Positions 50,117 through 61,881 of a DNA stretch of 64,000 bases are shown here, piece by piece. Positions within the stretch are counted from its first letter, which is position 1, and every line of letters starts with the position of its first letter. Source of the stretch: Piper betle (taxonomy: Eukaryota > Streptophyta > Magnoliopsida > Piperales > Piperaceae); assembly GCA_033002965.1 (NCBI GenBank), contig JAURVB010000159.1, positions 124,001-188,000 on the forward strand, given 5' to 3'. Both the position numbers and the translations under genes were made by a program. Under the pieces are notes generated by a model. It made no database searches, was not told the DNA's origin, and worked only from the letters and a program-made list of their open reading frames with translations.

Positions 50117-50663
50117 AGGGGTGCTAAATGAGCAAGTGAGCCGAACTTAACTTGTGAACTTGGCTCGAATAATTCGAAACTCTATCGAACTCGACTTGAA
50201 ATTGAACGAATTTTGAACATACATACTCGAGTTCGACTCGAATATTTTTATGTGTTCGAGCTTGACTCAAGCTCGAATACACTTAAACTCTTTAATTGTT
50301 TCGAACTCAAACTTAGCTCGTTCGTGAGCTCGAAATTGGTTCGTTTAAAAGTCAAAAGTACCTCACTTAAAAAAAATGAGCACTTACCATCTCAACTATC
50401 TCACTTTTTTGTTATTATATTATATTATATATATATATACATAATATAATATAAAGACTCTATTATTAAATTATTTTATCGAGTCGAGTTCGAGTTATAA
50501 CCGAGTCGAATCGAGTTGAACACGGCCTTGTTCAAGCTCGGCTCATAAGATTTGAGTTCGAGCTCGAGTATTTAAATATCGAGTTTCGAGTTGAGTCGAG
50601 TCAAGTCGAGCCGAGCCGAACGCTAAATGCTCATGAGTTGGCTCGCTCAATTAGCAACCCTAG
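50117..50663. mobile_element. Non-autonomous inverted-repeat element (GAGTCGAGTTCGAG type)
   Basis: The left end AGGGGTGCTAAATGAGC and the right end read on the other strand, CTAGGGTTGCTAATTGAGC, are inverted repeats that continue imperfectly inward (GTGAGCCGAAC against CGAGCCAAC). The body is made of repeated GAGCTCGA, TCGAGTCGAG and TTCGAACTC text and an AT core at 50405-50460. No transposase is encoded. A shortened copy lies at 24690-24987. A MITE-like transposon is inferred; the superfamily is unknown. Confidence 0.65.
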
Positions 50664-51821
50664 GGCATGGCAGGGAACTCGCCCACTTATGCCAGAAGCC
50701 CAATCACCGGATTTTCGACTGAATGGATATCTCTTGTTTTTTATAAATAGGGCCTTTTATTCTTAATTTTTTTCCACGTATTTATAATTTTAAAGTCAGG
50801 CAAGAGCTTTAGAAGATTTAAAAACAAGCTAATAAGTTCTATTCATAAGTTTTTAAATCCGACCGTTTATGAGTTTAAGACTTTAAGCCTGAGGCTGCAT
50901 TTTAAATTAGGCTTACCTCAACAATTTGGGTTCGGCTTGCCTTGAGGGTTTGGCAGCCTCAACAATTTGGCTCACTTCGGTGCCTTGGCTCGGCTCGCTT
51001 ACGTAGATGGTCTCGCTTTGTTTGTCCAATTATCATTAGTCGTCTTTCCGATACTTTATCTCGGAGTATACACAAGTTATTATTTTGATATATTATTTTT
51101 TGAGGTTTTTTAGTTGTATTTCCCGCATTAGAAGTTTTAGTTAATCTTTAATTCTTTTATTTAGTGGTTAATAAATGATAAAGATTTATCTTAGAACTAA
51201 GGGTGCCTTAATGTAACCCCAATCTTATTTTCAATTTATTGACGACAAATAATATTATTTTCAATTTATATATAAATATCTTAATTATTTGTACTATCAC
51301 ACATAGAATAAAATAGTTCATTTTAATACTCATATTCTAATTTAAATTATTAAAAAGTCCTATTATATCATTATTAAGAAAAAGAATTTTACATGATTTT
51401 AAGATATTATTTAAGAACATGAGCTCAAGCTTGCTTCATACAAATAACATCTCACCAATCTTTTGCTTTCAATTCTATAAATAAACAGCGCCTAATAAGT
51501 CAAGTTAAACACAAGAGACAGCAAGCTACTCAGACCAAAAAAAAGGGAAAAAAAATCTACAAGTCAGAACACAAAACACAGCACACTGACAGTACTACAA
51601 TAAATCAACATGATGGCTCATGATATATATTAATCAAACACCAAATCTGAAAAACTTTGCACAACCTTCCATAGTTCTTGCGGTTCACTACTTGATAAAA
51701 CTTCAATCATGTAGCGTCTAACATAAATATATCGCTTCACCAAACACTTCAGAAACACAAATGAATACTCAACATCTTCAAAGATCCTGCCGTTACCAAT
51801 GGAGGGTAGAGGGTAATTCAG
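50664..51821. other. Spacer and 3' flank of the ERAKEEVEAL gene
   Basis: Short GCTTGCCTTGAGG-type patches at 50900-51010 resemble low-complexity repeat text. From about 51420 the sequence probably includes the 3' UTR of the leftward gene at 51822. No gene is recognised. Confidence 0.45.
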
Positions 51822-53013
51822 TTACTCTTTTCTCTTGTCCCCAGGTGAGCAGGCCTTCTCAAACCAACCTCCCAAGAATGAGAAAAGCCCACCTTCCTTC
51901 CTGGAAGAGGAACTCTGATCAGAAGCCTTTGGGTGGATGGTTTCGACGAGGGCCTCGACTTCTTCTTTGGCCCGTTCAATGATGTTGGGAGCCTTGAAAT
52001 CTTCAACAGCGGTGGTTTCATCTATGTCTCTTTTGGCCTCATGTTCTCTGTGCATAATTGCCTCAACTTCGTCCTTGGCTCTTTCCAGGAGACTTGGTGC
52101 CTTTACTTCAGATTCTTCCTTAGTTGTTTCCTCCTGACTAGAGCTTTTCCCCTTAGTTTCATCCTTGGCCCCTTCTAGTGGACTGGATGATGCTTTAGCA
52201 TCGACCTCTGATTTGTAATAACAAATATTTATATGAGAAATATACAGACACACGCGTCCATTGGTTTTGAGAATATTTACTCAGAGACAAAAGATTTCTT
52301 AGAGTTTTGATTTCGCGTTGTCGCAGTAAAATCAAAATGCTCATCTGTTGTAATTCGCATGAACAATTAGTAATTATGTTCATGAGAAGAAGCTACCACT
52401 TTGAAAATCCTCATAAAAAAACAACAACTGTATATATTATTGGGGATAGGTTTGCAGCAAAATAAATCCATGAAGGAAACAAAAATTATCCGGTGCTTAA
52501 AAATATTGCGAAGGAAAGTTTGTTCCTTCCTAGTTATAAGACATTCTCTTGCTTAACAACATATTACACTAATATATCTTAGAATTGGAACTACAACTGT
52601 GTAGCATGACCATCATCCAAATGCCCAGACAAACAAACAATTTGGATAGAATCGCTACCATCAAACAGCCACGTACCAAGTAAACAAAAACCAACAAAAG
52701 AATAGCCTAAAGCAATACAATATTTTGCACTTCTTAAAACGCAGATTGAAGCAGGTTATGCGATTTCCCCTTAAACACAAAATTAACCGATTAAGAAAGC
52801 GAATCAGAGACATGAAAGGGTAAGTGCAGGTCATTAGCATTAGCAGAGGGGCAAACAAAAACTGATCAAAACCCTTTAAAACCCAAAAACAGAAATCAAA
52901 TTTTTATTGATTCACATACACCAAGAACAATAAGCATATAGGAAGATGGTAATTATAGAACAAAACCCGTGATCAATAATCGTTGACAGACCTGGTTTCG
53001 GTGGCTCCTCCAT
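51822..53013 (-). CDS. Small hydrophilic plant protein with ERAKEEVEAL motifs
   Basis: Exon 1 (52992-53013) encodes only MEEPPKP. After a 784-base intron, exon 2 (51822-52207) gives the rest of a 135-residue protein. Phases agree (G + AG gives Glu). The protein is Glu/Lys/Ser-rich. It has two related blocks, APSLLERAKDEVEAIMHRE and APNIIERAKEEVEALVETIH, each an amphipathic helix, and ends with a FSFLGGWFEKACSP-like segment. Proteins with this APNxxERAKEEIEAL motif occur across land plants and look LEA-like. I know of no proven function. The tiny first exon, whose ATG follows a clean leader, is supported by the splice consensus (CCAG|GTCTG) and phase only. Confidence 0.75.
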
Positions 53014-54189
53014 TGATTGATGAAATCCCACCCCTTTCAAGCCAGACGAGATTGGGAATAGTTTATTTATATATTTACATGAAAGAGAGAAAGGGTTTGT
53101 GGCGTGGAGGAAGGGTGTTTCAATTGGGGAATGAAGCAAGGTGGCAAAAGCTTAAATTGGATGGCTTGCAAGCCTGTCACCGCCTAAGCATTCCACTAGA
53201 TTATGTAACTAACAAAATACCATTCTGCGTTTCTAACTGTTCATCTGTATCTGACAAACTTAGCAGCTGAATCTGAAATTCTAATGTAACAGATACAGAT
53301 TTCAACGTCGTATGGCTTTGGAATAAAAAAATCATATCAAAAGATCTTTGGATATTTAAATAGAGGGAGAAGATTATTAATTATAATCAATTTTATTCCA
53401 CTAATTATCGAGGTCAGAACTAATAAAAAAATGCTACAAAGGCTTAAGGGCTTTGTTGTAGGAAGTGTTTTAACAAATCCCCTTCATTAAATAAGAATTA
53501 CCAAGGTGGATATGAATGTTGAATTTCGACGGGTATTCATCTTTACTTACTACTGTCAATGTCATGCCGGAGTTAAAAGAGAAGGTAGATTTGGAGAATC
53601 CTGTTCATTGATAAATACGCTTTGCGCAATCTATATTAGAGGCAGGTAGTCTGATTTTATTTCGAGTAAGAAGACAATACACTCTGATTTTAGAAATAAA
53701 TTGTAATTAAATGAAAACTAATTATAATACTATATTATTTCAATTTTAATATAGTGTAATTACGTGAATCGTCTACTTTCTACTTTTCAACACTGCACCA
53801 CTTTCATTTCTATTTCATTAATAAGAGTGGATAAAGATTCAGTTTTACAATTTATTTAGAATCACTTAGAAGAAAATGGTTAAAAAAGAGGAATGACTGT
53901 GCTTAGGGTTCGTCAAAAAGAGGTTAATGTAAGGTTTAAAGATTTAGAACAATTTAAATTGACCCAAAGGTAGCTCATATATTTATCAAAACTTAGAGTA
54001 ATCTATGTAGGAATAAAATTTCTGATAATAATAATTAGTTAAAAACAATCTTTTTTAAAAAGAAATATCATCCATACAATCATTTTAAATAATTAAATAT
54101 CTTGATAAAAGATCTTTATGAAAAAAATGTTATTTATTTTTATAATGTTGAATGAGGTGTAAAATTTTATATAATATCATGGTGAGAAA
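53014..54189. other. 5' flank of the ERAKEEVEAL gene and AT-rich spacer
   Basis: TTTATATATTTACATG near 53064 could be the TATA region of the leftward gene. The remainder is AT-rich and empty. Confidence 0.45.
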
Positions 54190-55990
54190 ATTCGATAAGA
54201 GCTTTTTACCGAAACACGAAGAAATTTTTTGATATTACCATGTGGTGGGATAATTAAGTATAATTACTATAAAATAGCAAAATATGAATCATGTAAAATA
54301 CCTCTACTTACAATTTTTTTTTAAAAAAAATTTTAAAGGGGTGTCCAAATTTGGGCTTTAAGGGCAGGGCGTCCGGGTTCGGATAAAGTAGAGCCCAAGG
54401 CCAAGGTTGCCGGATCCCGGCCATCCAACGCCTCGGGGGGCCTTGTTACTGACGACAACTAAATTTAATTAAAAAAATCGTCGATAAGGCTTGGGAGCCC
54501 AAATTTGGATGCCCAAAGGTGAGATCCGGTCTTGGGGCGGTTCAATATGGCCCTTAGGTAGCCGGATCTAGATGACCACCCGCAACCGGCCATCATTTGG
54601 TCTTTATACGATTTCTTTTTAAAGAATTGGAGGGTAGTTTTGCTATTATAATAAAATTTTCCTTTCTTTGATAATTATGTTTAATTATCCCACCACCTGA
54701 TAATATAAAAAATTTCATCATTTTTTTAATAAAAAACTATTTTCACAATAATACAAAGAGTTTTCTTTACCAATAAAGGAAGAATTATTTTTAATATTAG
54801 TAAGTAGAGGGAGGATGAAAACTAATTACTAAAAAAGGGGAAATTTTTATTATAATAACAAAGCCGCTATTGGGTTGGTTATTTTTTCATCCTTTGGTGG
54901 CCATGTCTTAAGGTAGTTATGCTTAGGCCAAGGACCAAGCCCAAGGGCAGTCGCCCAACCGCTCTACCTAATATTTGTTTTTATTTTTTATAATTTTGAT
55001 TAAATTTGTTTAATGTTTTAAGTAATAATATTCTAGACAATTTATATTTTTCCCCTTTTCTGATAGTTATGCTTTATTTTTCACTGCTTGATAATATAAA
55101 AAGTATTCTTCTTTTTCTAATAAAAAGCTTAAATATAAACCTTCTAAAAAATATTTTTACCAAAAATAGAATTGTTTTTTTATATTAAGGGTAGAAAAGT
55201 CAGACCCAACCACCAAAAATGAGAAAAAATATAAATTATTTAAAATACCATTATTTAAAAATTAAAATAAATAAAAAATTATACAGGGGCAGTCGCCTCC
55301 CTTGGCCTTGAGTGGCCAATTTGGGCCTAGAGCAGCAGTGGCTAGGCTGCCAACACAACTGCTTTCAACGGTCATGTTCAAAATTTTTATTTTAAAAAGA
55401 AAAAACTGTTATTTTGGGAAGGTGATTCTATTATTCTAAAAAATATTCTCATTTTTTAGTAAATAGTCTTAATTCTACCAAGTAATATTAAAAAAACCTT
55501 CCTTTTTCTAATAAAAAATTGAGTTTTCTATAAGAGAGAATATTTTTGTGATATTATCGAGTGGCGGAAAAATTAAGCCAATTACAAAAAAGGGGAAAAT
55601 ATATAAATTGTTTAAAATATTATCATTTAAAAAATTAAAATAAATTTAATTTAATAAAGATAAATAATTTTCTTTTCAAATGACAATCAAGGCCGCTCAC
55701 CTTGGGCAAATTTGGGGGCAATCAAATCTTTCTTTTTCATGGCCAAATCTAAGGCATGAGGCGGCCAAATTTGAGCACCCTAAAGTCAACCCGTCAAAAT
55801 TGCCTCTTTTATTGAAGAAAAAAAAATAGAGGTAGCACTAAGATTTAGCTACCGACGGTAGATCTGTCTATAGCCAACTAGATTATTTGAAAAAAATTAT
55901 TTTTTTTAAAATTTTTTAAATACAAGAGCAGGTTTTCTATTATAATAAAAAAAATTCTCATAATTATAACAGATTTTCCACTCCACTCTG
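54190..55990. repeat. Cluster of four related inverted-repeat elements
   Basis: Element A (about 54195-54740) is flanked by inverted repeats. GATATTACCATGTGGTGGGA then TAATTAAGTATAATTA on the left pairs with the reverse of TAATTATCCCACCACCTGAT on the right. Three more copies follow in series, with edges near 54790/55090, 55170/55500 and 55550/55970, recognised by degenerate ends of the same kind. Each surrounds a GC-rich core containing text like GGGCAGTCGCC, CCTTGGGC or GGCCAAATTTGGGC. There is no open frame of note. This is a tandem or nested nest of one non-autonomous family. Confidence 0.5.
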
Positions 55991-56650
55991 TGATGCCCCC
56001 CCTCCTTTTTTTTTAATAAATTTTTTTAAAAAAAAACTTCATCCAATCCAATTCCCCACCGGGAGGAAGTGGAGGCTGGAAGCTGCAAAGCCGCATAAGT
56101 TGTTTGACTTGTAAACAATGATTTGCTCTGTCCTGACATGTCAGGAAATTACCCAGAAAGATCTGATCATTTTCTTATCCCTCCCTCTCCTTGTACTCCT
56201 TCGTCCCATGGCTGCTCCACCATCTTCAACCGAATACCAACCTGCTTTTTTGGCATTTGAATGCATCAAGCTTTTCAACTCCTCGTGCTTCCCTCCTCCC
56301 ATCAAACAACTATGGTGCATTACCCTGCCATATCCCTTTTCTCATTCTGTCCGCAGCTGGTCCAATTCTGCACATCCATTCCATGGGGATGTATACGTCT
56401 GTCTACCTCCTTGCCAATATGATATTGTGCTTCCTTCGTTCTTCCTTGTTGGAAGGTGCAGTGATCTTTCTTCATGGATTTCATGAGAAAATACCGGTTT
56501 CTTTTTGACCTGTGATTGTTTATATACTGCTTGCTGATAGCAGGATGAGTTGGTGTGTTGAGAAGACCATTCAAGTTTCCCTGAGCAAGGTGGAAAACCC
56601 ACATATTATAGCTTGAATTGTGATCTTTTAGAAGTGAGAAAACCAGTTGG
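55991..56650. other. Promoter and leader region of the IQM gene
   Basis: Composition becomes gene-like from about 56050. Several short ATG frames (up to 122 codons, no domain) lie ahead of the IQM start and may be upstream ORFs if the leader reaches this far. Confidence 0.4.
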
Positions 56651-59147
56651 ATGGGAGTTATATTCTCCAGAGTTGTTTCTTCTTGGGAATACATTCACAA
56701 GGCCAAGAGTTTGATTCCTAAAGAGCAGGCCTACACTGTCACTGTAAAGCCCTTGAGCTTTGGTGGCCAAAACGCAAAGTTCACCTTGAGATCAGTTAGC
56801 TTTAAGAAGGATTCTGAGGATGTGTCCAAGGATGGATCAAGAACCCTGGTGATTGAGGAGTCGTTTAGCGGCAGGGAGGGAACGACTAAAACTGTTAAAC
56901 TTGAAGCAACTGTTTCATTCAAAGGTTTGGGGGATGAAGAAGGGGAGTCTACAATAGATATAGGGAGCTCAGACAATGATAGAGACCTCACTATACAGCC
57001 ACCCAGGCGTGTTAAGGAGATCTTTTCGCGAAGAGTGGTTATAGATTCACCTAGGCCTTTGAAGGAGCTTGATGCTGCTGCTGTTAAGCTGCAAAAGGTT
57101 TACAAGAGCTACAGGACTAGGAGAAATCTTGCTGATTGTGCGGTTGTTGTTGAGGAGCTATGGTTGGTCACTTAAAGATATTTCCATATTTTTCTCTTTT
57201 GTTACTTTGATGGACATCACTTAATTGAAGCAAATTATACAATCTGTAGGTGGAAGGCCTTGGATTCTGCTGCTCTCAAACGATGCTCGGTCTCCTTTTT
57301 TGACATTGGCAAGCCAGAGACTGTTGCTTCAAGGTGGGCTAGAGCTAGAACAAGAGCTGCCAAGGTATCTATTGGAATTGGTTATCTTTGTATAGCCATG
57401 ACTTTGGTTGAAAATTGATTTTTAGAAATTTTACAGGTTGGTAAGGGTTTGTCTAAGGATCAGAAGGCTCAAAAGCTAGCTTTGCAACATTGGCTTGAAG
57501 CTGTAAGTTGCACTTTCTCATTGTTCTCTTCTTATTTTCACAAAGCACTGTTAATGATAAGTTCATTCTTCTTGTAAATTTAATTGTGTATTTTTGTGAC
57601 GCAAACTGGCTTGTACTTGCATTTAAAAAATTTATGAATTTGAATTTCAGATTGATCCAAGGCATCGTTATGGGCATAATCTACACTTATACTATGATGT
57701 CTGGTTTGTCAGTGAGAGCTGCCAACCATTCTTTTATTGGTAATTATATCTTTCTTGAAATTGGTTTTCTTTTTCACTTCTTGTAGATCACATAGATTGC
57801 TCATATTGATATCTTGTCTCTAGGTTGGACTTGGGTGATGGCAAAGATGTCAATCTTGAAAGATGCCCAAGGAGTAATCTTCAAAGTCAATGCATCCAAT
57901 ATCTTGGCCCGGTAAGTTTTCATTAATAAGAATTAAGTATTTATCACCATAAGACAATTGTCAAGTTAATTCCTTCCCTTTATAGTTCTATGGCTTTTTT
58001 TTTCTTATTACTTCAGAAGGAGAGGGAAGCATATGAAGTTACTGTGGAAGACGGGAGGCTTGTTTACAAGCAAAGCCAGCAACTTGTAAATACAAACGAC
58101 GGGTGCAAGTGGATCTTTGTTTTAAGCACATCAAGAAAACTCTATGTTGGGCAGGTGCTGTTTAAAGTAGATTTTAATTTGTTTCTGTTTTGTACTTCTC
58201 AAGAGACATCAAATCCCAGATAGCTTACTTGTTTCTTTTTCTTTTAGTAGATTCTGAATGGCCATTATATTCTAACATAGTAACTTTTGTTGCTGGGCAA
58301 ATTTGCAGAAGAAAAAGGTTCATTCCAACACTCTAGTTTTCTCTCTGGAGCAGCCACAACAGCGTCTGGGAGGCTTGTAGCAGAGTGGGGAACTCTCAAG
58401 GTATGATTTTACTGCATGATGTACGCCTTGTTGATTAATAGTTATTGATTAAGTTATTGGCCTAAGTCTTTGTGAATCTGATCATGCAGGCTATATGGCC
58501 TTACAGTGGGCATTATCATCCTACTGAAGAAAGCTTCAATGAATTTCTTAGCTTTCTTCAAGAGCAGAATGTCAGCCTGGCCAATGTCAAGGTGAATAAC
58601 TCTATTCGTAATAACAAATTATATATAACTTGCTCAGCTTTTCCTATAATACCTTTTTCCTAAAACCCAATTCATTTTCTGGCCACAGAGATGTGCAACT
58701 GATGATGACTTGCCCTCATTCATGGCCAAAGGGCCATGCCCTCTACGTGACAAAGTGATGACATGTTCTACAGAAACCCATCAAGGCAAATCAATCTTAG
58801 CCATGGATAATGCCGAGAAATCTGCTGCTAAAGCCACTCCAAACATGCAAGATGGTAAACAGGAGATAGTAAGATGCAGAGAAGGAAGAACAAAGTTTGA
58901 CTTAGGAATTCCATTATTATGCAAATGGACAACTGGTGTTGGCCCCAGGATTGGATGTGTAAGGGACTATCCATGTGATCTTCAATTGAGAGCCTTGGAG
59001 ACTGTAAATCTATCACCAAGGTTGATCCCAACACCTCGTTATGCACCAATTCCTTCACCCCGTCCAAACCTCAAAGTTAGAGTTTCACCTAGGCTAGCTT
59101 GCATGGGGCTCCCAAGTCCCAGGATGGTTGCTCCTCAAAATGCATAG
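56651..59147 (+). CDS. IQM-type calmodulin-binding protein, frameshifted in exon 7
   Basis: Nine exons: 56651-57162, 57250-57364, 57437-57502, 57651-57739, 57824-57911, 58017-58154, 58309-58400, 58490-58591 and 58689-59147. They encode an IQ-motif (IQM) protein of about 554 residues, plant-specific binders of Ca2+-free calmodulin. The IQ motif is [20 protein letters not shown] (about residues 141-160). A conserved central region follows with [17 protein letters not shown] and [13 protein letters not shown], then [10 protein letters not shown] and the tail [16 protein letters not shown] plus a Pro-rich [13 protein letters not shown] stretch. All phases agree except in exon 7, which is one base short. 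The A5 run at 58312-58316 should be A6, giving [16 protein letters not shown]; as written the frame hits TAG after 23 codons. Everything downstream of the repaired site fits the family to its C-terminus. IQMs act in stomatal, seed and salicylate-linked processes. Confidence 0.9.
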
Positions 59148-60610
59148 AGCGCATATTTTTTGCTCTTCTTGATCGGATAATTTTCTCTGGTACAGCTTAG
59201 AATCTGACATCAACCTGGATCAGTTTTTTTGTTAGATCCGAGAAGATTGATTTTCTACTCGTGCTCCTCATTTTTTCTCGTGGGCACAGTTGCAACTTTC
59301 TTGTGCTCTTCATACCGGTAGATTGGTTTATTCTTTTTTCAGTTCTTGTATGTTTTTCCTTCCTTCGTATATATCATTGTTTGATTTTATTCATTGGAGT
59401 TGTGTTAACATTTTTTTTCATGTTAAACACTCCATTTGTAAAATTCTTATGTGGAATAAATGATTCTTTCATCTGTTTTTTCCCTCTTGGATCAAAGACC
59501 ATCGTCAAAGATTGTTTTAGCTTCGACAAATACTTGCTAAATTATCTTCTTTAGTCCAATGACCAATGCCAAAGAGCTAAAACTTAGTTTGGCAAGACAA
59601 ATTCTTGTCAGAAAACTTCAACTATTCCCACTTAATCTCCTGGTCAAGCATATCGGTTGATTATGTACAATTTGGCTTCTACCATTTGGCTGCATATATA
59701 CAACGAGAGGCAAACATTGAATCCCATTTGCGTATAAAGAAACTGAAAATTTAGCCACCATTTTTTGAAAGAATTGTGAAATACTGACTGTGGAACTGAA
59801 TGTCTGGAATGAATATGGCTGCCCATGTTGATAAATACAAGATCAAATCTCTTGTTTCTTGCCTAACTTGACTGTGCTGCTCCTAAGCATCATCACCTTC
59901 AAAACAAAGTAAAAGAAAAATGTCCTCTTGTGTGTGTGTGTATATATATATATATATGTATATATGTATATGGAATTAGAATCTTGTGTCGGTTAGAACA
60001 AATGTTGTCCTCTTGTGTGTGTGTACCGTGAATTCTTCAGAACTAAACTGTTTTCTTTAGAGTTCAGACAGGTAGCATCTTCCTACTTTATGTATGGCTT
60101 CCCTAACCTCAAGGTCAGTGCAGTCCTGTTCATTGACATCAGTATGATAAGTGCAGAGTAAGGAATAGAAAGACGCATGAAAGCAAAGTACAAGAATATG
60201 CCAACATGAATCATGTAAATGTTATGAGATAGCGGTTAAGATGATTTGAACAAATATCCAACAACTCTTCCCTGACATGAGAGCCCACCAATAAAGAAAG
60301 TTTGGATCGCACATTTATGGTTCAAAATAAAGATAAAAAAATCATGGCCAACATTTAAACATGAACATTAGATTCATGATCCACTTAATATTTGGTTGAA
60401 AAATTGGAAAAAATAATTGTGGATTGTGCTATAAAAAGTCAACCAAATTAAATGATTACAACTACACAATCCTCATATTCATTTAAATATATATATATAT
60501 ACGTAAGTACATACCCTTATTTCCATTATGAATATTTCTACTCAATATATTTCCATTTATCTAACACCTAACTGCTTTAAATATTTGCACTTAATAAAGT
60601 CAAATACTCG
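59148..60610. other. Spacer with TG/TA microsatellite
   Basis: The IQM 3' UTR probably occupies the first 300 bases. A (TG) run then (TA) run lies at 59928-59957. The flanking text TGTCCTCTTGTGTGTGTGT occurs at 59921 and again near 60007, a short local duplication. No gene is seen. Confidence 0.5.
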
Positions 60611-60815
60611 CAAGAGGAAATGATTTGCTGCATTTTTTACAGAAAGTTCCGTATAAGAGCCTCTTGATTGGTATAAATCACCACAATTTAAGGAGTTTAA
60701 ACATAAACTACAGTTATTTTTTTCTAAATTCTTTAAATTATGATAATTTACACTAATTAAAAGACTGCTACAATGAGTTTACCGTAGAAAGTGCTATAGC
60801 AAATCTCTTCCCTTA
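60611..60815. mobile_element. MITE-like 200 bp foldback
   Basis: Nearly the whole stretch folds on itself. Left arm text AAGAGGAAATGATTTGCTGC, AGAAAGTTCCGTA and CACAATTTAAGGAGTTTA pairs imperfectly with the right arm (TTCTTTAAATTATGATAATT, TACCGTAGAAAGTGCT, ATAGCAAATCTCTTCC) over about 75 bases, leaving a short loop near 60702-60722. Length and structure suit a miniature inverted-repeat transposable element. A hairpin RNA precursor is possible but the arms look too diverged. Confidence 0.55.
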
Positions 60816-61528
60816 CCCAAAGATAAAACTTTTAAAAAGAGAAATGACAAAATAACCTTAAAAACCAATCGATTAGAAATTTTATATATATATAAAAAAA
60901 GTCAAAGTGTTTTAAATTAAATAAAAAAAGAAAAAGAAATCTCTTTGGGCGGATTTTGTGACGGGCAATCAGCTGCTCACACCTTTTACCATTCGGTTGT
61001 TTTAGGCGTTAAATGCAACATCACCCGCCCTCGGGATGAGTTTGTGCAGGGATTAAATTGGTGCCATGTCATCCATAAAGCCAACTTGGATGGCTCATGC
61101 TCTTCTGTTTTTCTTCTCTATTTTTGTTTGTGTCCACCATCTGCAGCGCCACCATTGCCGTCAAAACAGACGCCTCCTCTCCCTCTTCATGACCCTGTCC
61201 CCCTCCCGGTGTCCCCTGTGATCATCCGCACTCGGGGTTTATTACAAAAAATTTAAATTTTCTTTGTAATTTAATGAATTTTTAAAAATTATTATAAAAT
61301 ATTTGAAAAAAATAAGATGGGGAAGAGTGAGGTAACGAAAAAAAGTAATAATTTCAAGTACGGCAAAAAAATAAGAAAATTAATATATACTTATCTGTGC
61401 ATTAAAGATGTAATATTCAATTTTTCTCTACAATTTTAATAATCATAAAAAAGTGCAACGAAGTATGAAAAAAATAAATTATTTTTTACAATTTTTTTAA
61501 AGAGTGTAGAAAAGTTATCCGTGCTCGT
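60816..61528. other. Spacer upstream of the IQD promoter
   Basis: AT-rich at both ends. A 103-codon plus-strand open frame at 60945-61256 has no domain and ends in simple Pro/Leu-rich text, so it is not called. Confidence 0.4.
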
Positions 61529-61641
61529 CACGTCATCTCCTTCCGTCCGGCGCTGCACATTGACACGTCATCCCATTAAGCCGAGTCATCGCCATCATAC
61601 CGATTTTAACGTTGACACGTCATCAAGTCACGGCCACGTCG
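61529..61641 (+). promoter_or_regulatory. Cluster of ACGT (bZIP) elements upstream of the IQD gene
   Basis: CACGTCATC occurs three times (61529, 61564, 61616), twice inside TGACACGTCA, and CCACGTCGTC occurs at 61634. Four ACGT cores in 113 bases, 240-350 bases before the ATG, are a typical docking region for bZIP factors, including ABA and ER-stress types. The regulatory role is inference. Confidence 0.5.
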
Positions 61642-61881
61642 TCGCCCATTAAAGTCATTGGTGGCCGTGGCAACTAGCACCATATGGACCATCATTCGAA
61701 TTCAAAAAACGTTAACGTCTATATTCTCCATTCATTAAACCCACTTTCTCCAAAAGCTACTTCAAATATATTCCTCTTCCATCATCTCATTATACCATCA
61801 CCTCTCCCCCGCCCGCATATATGTTTCCCTCCTCGCCTTCTCCCCAATCACTCCTCCCCCAATTCCCATCTTTCCAAACAA

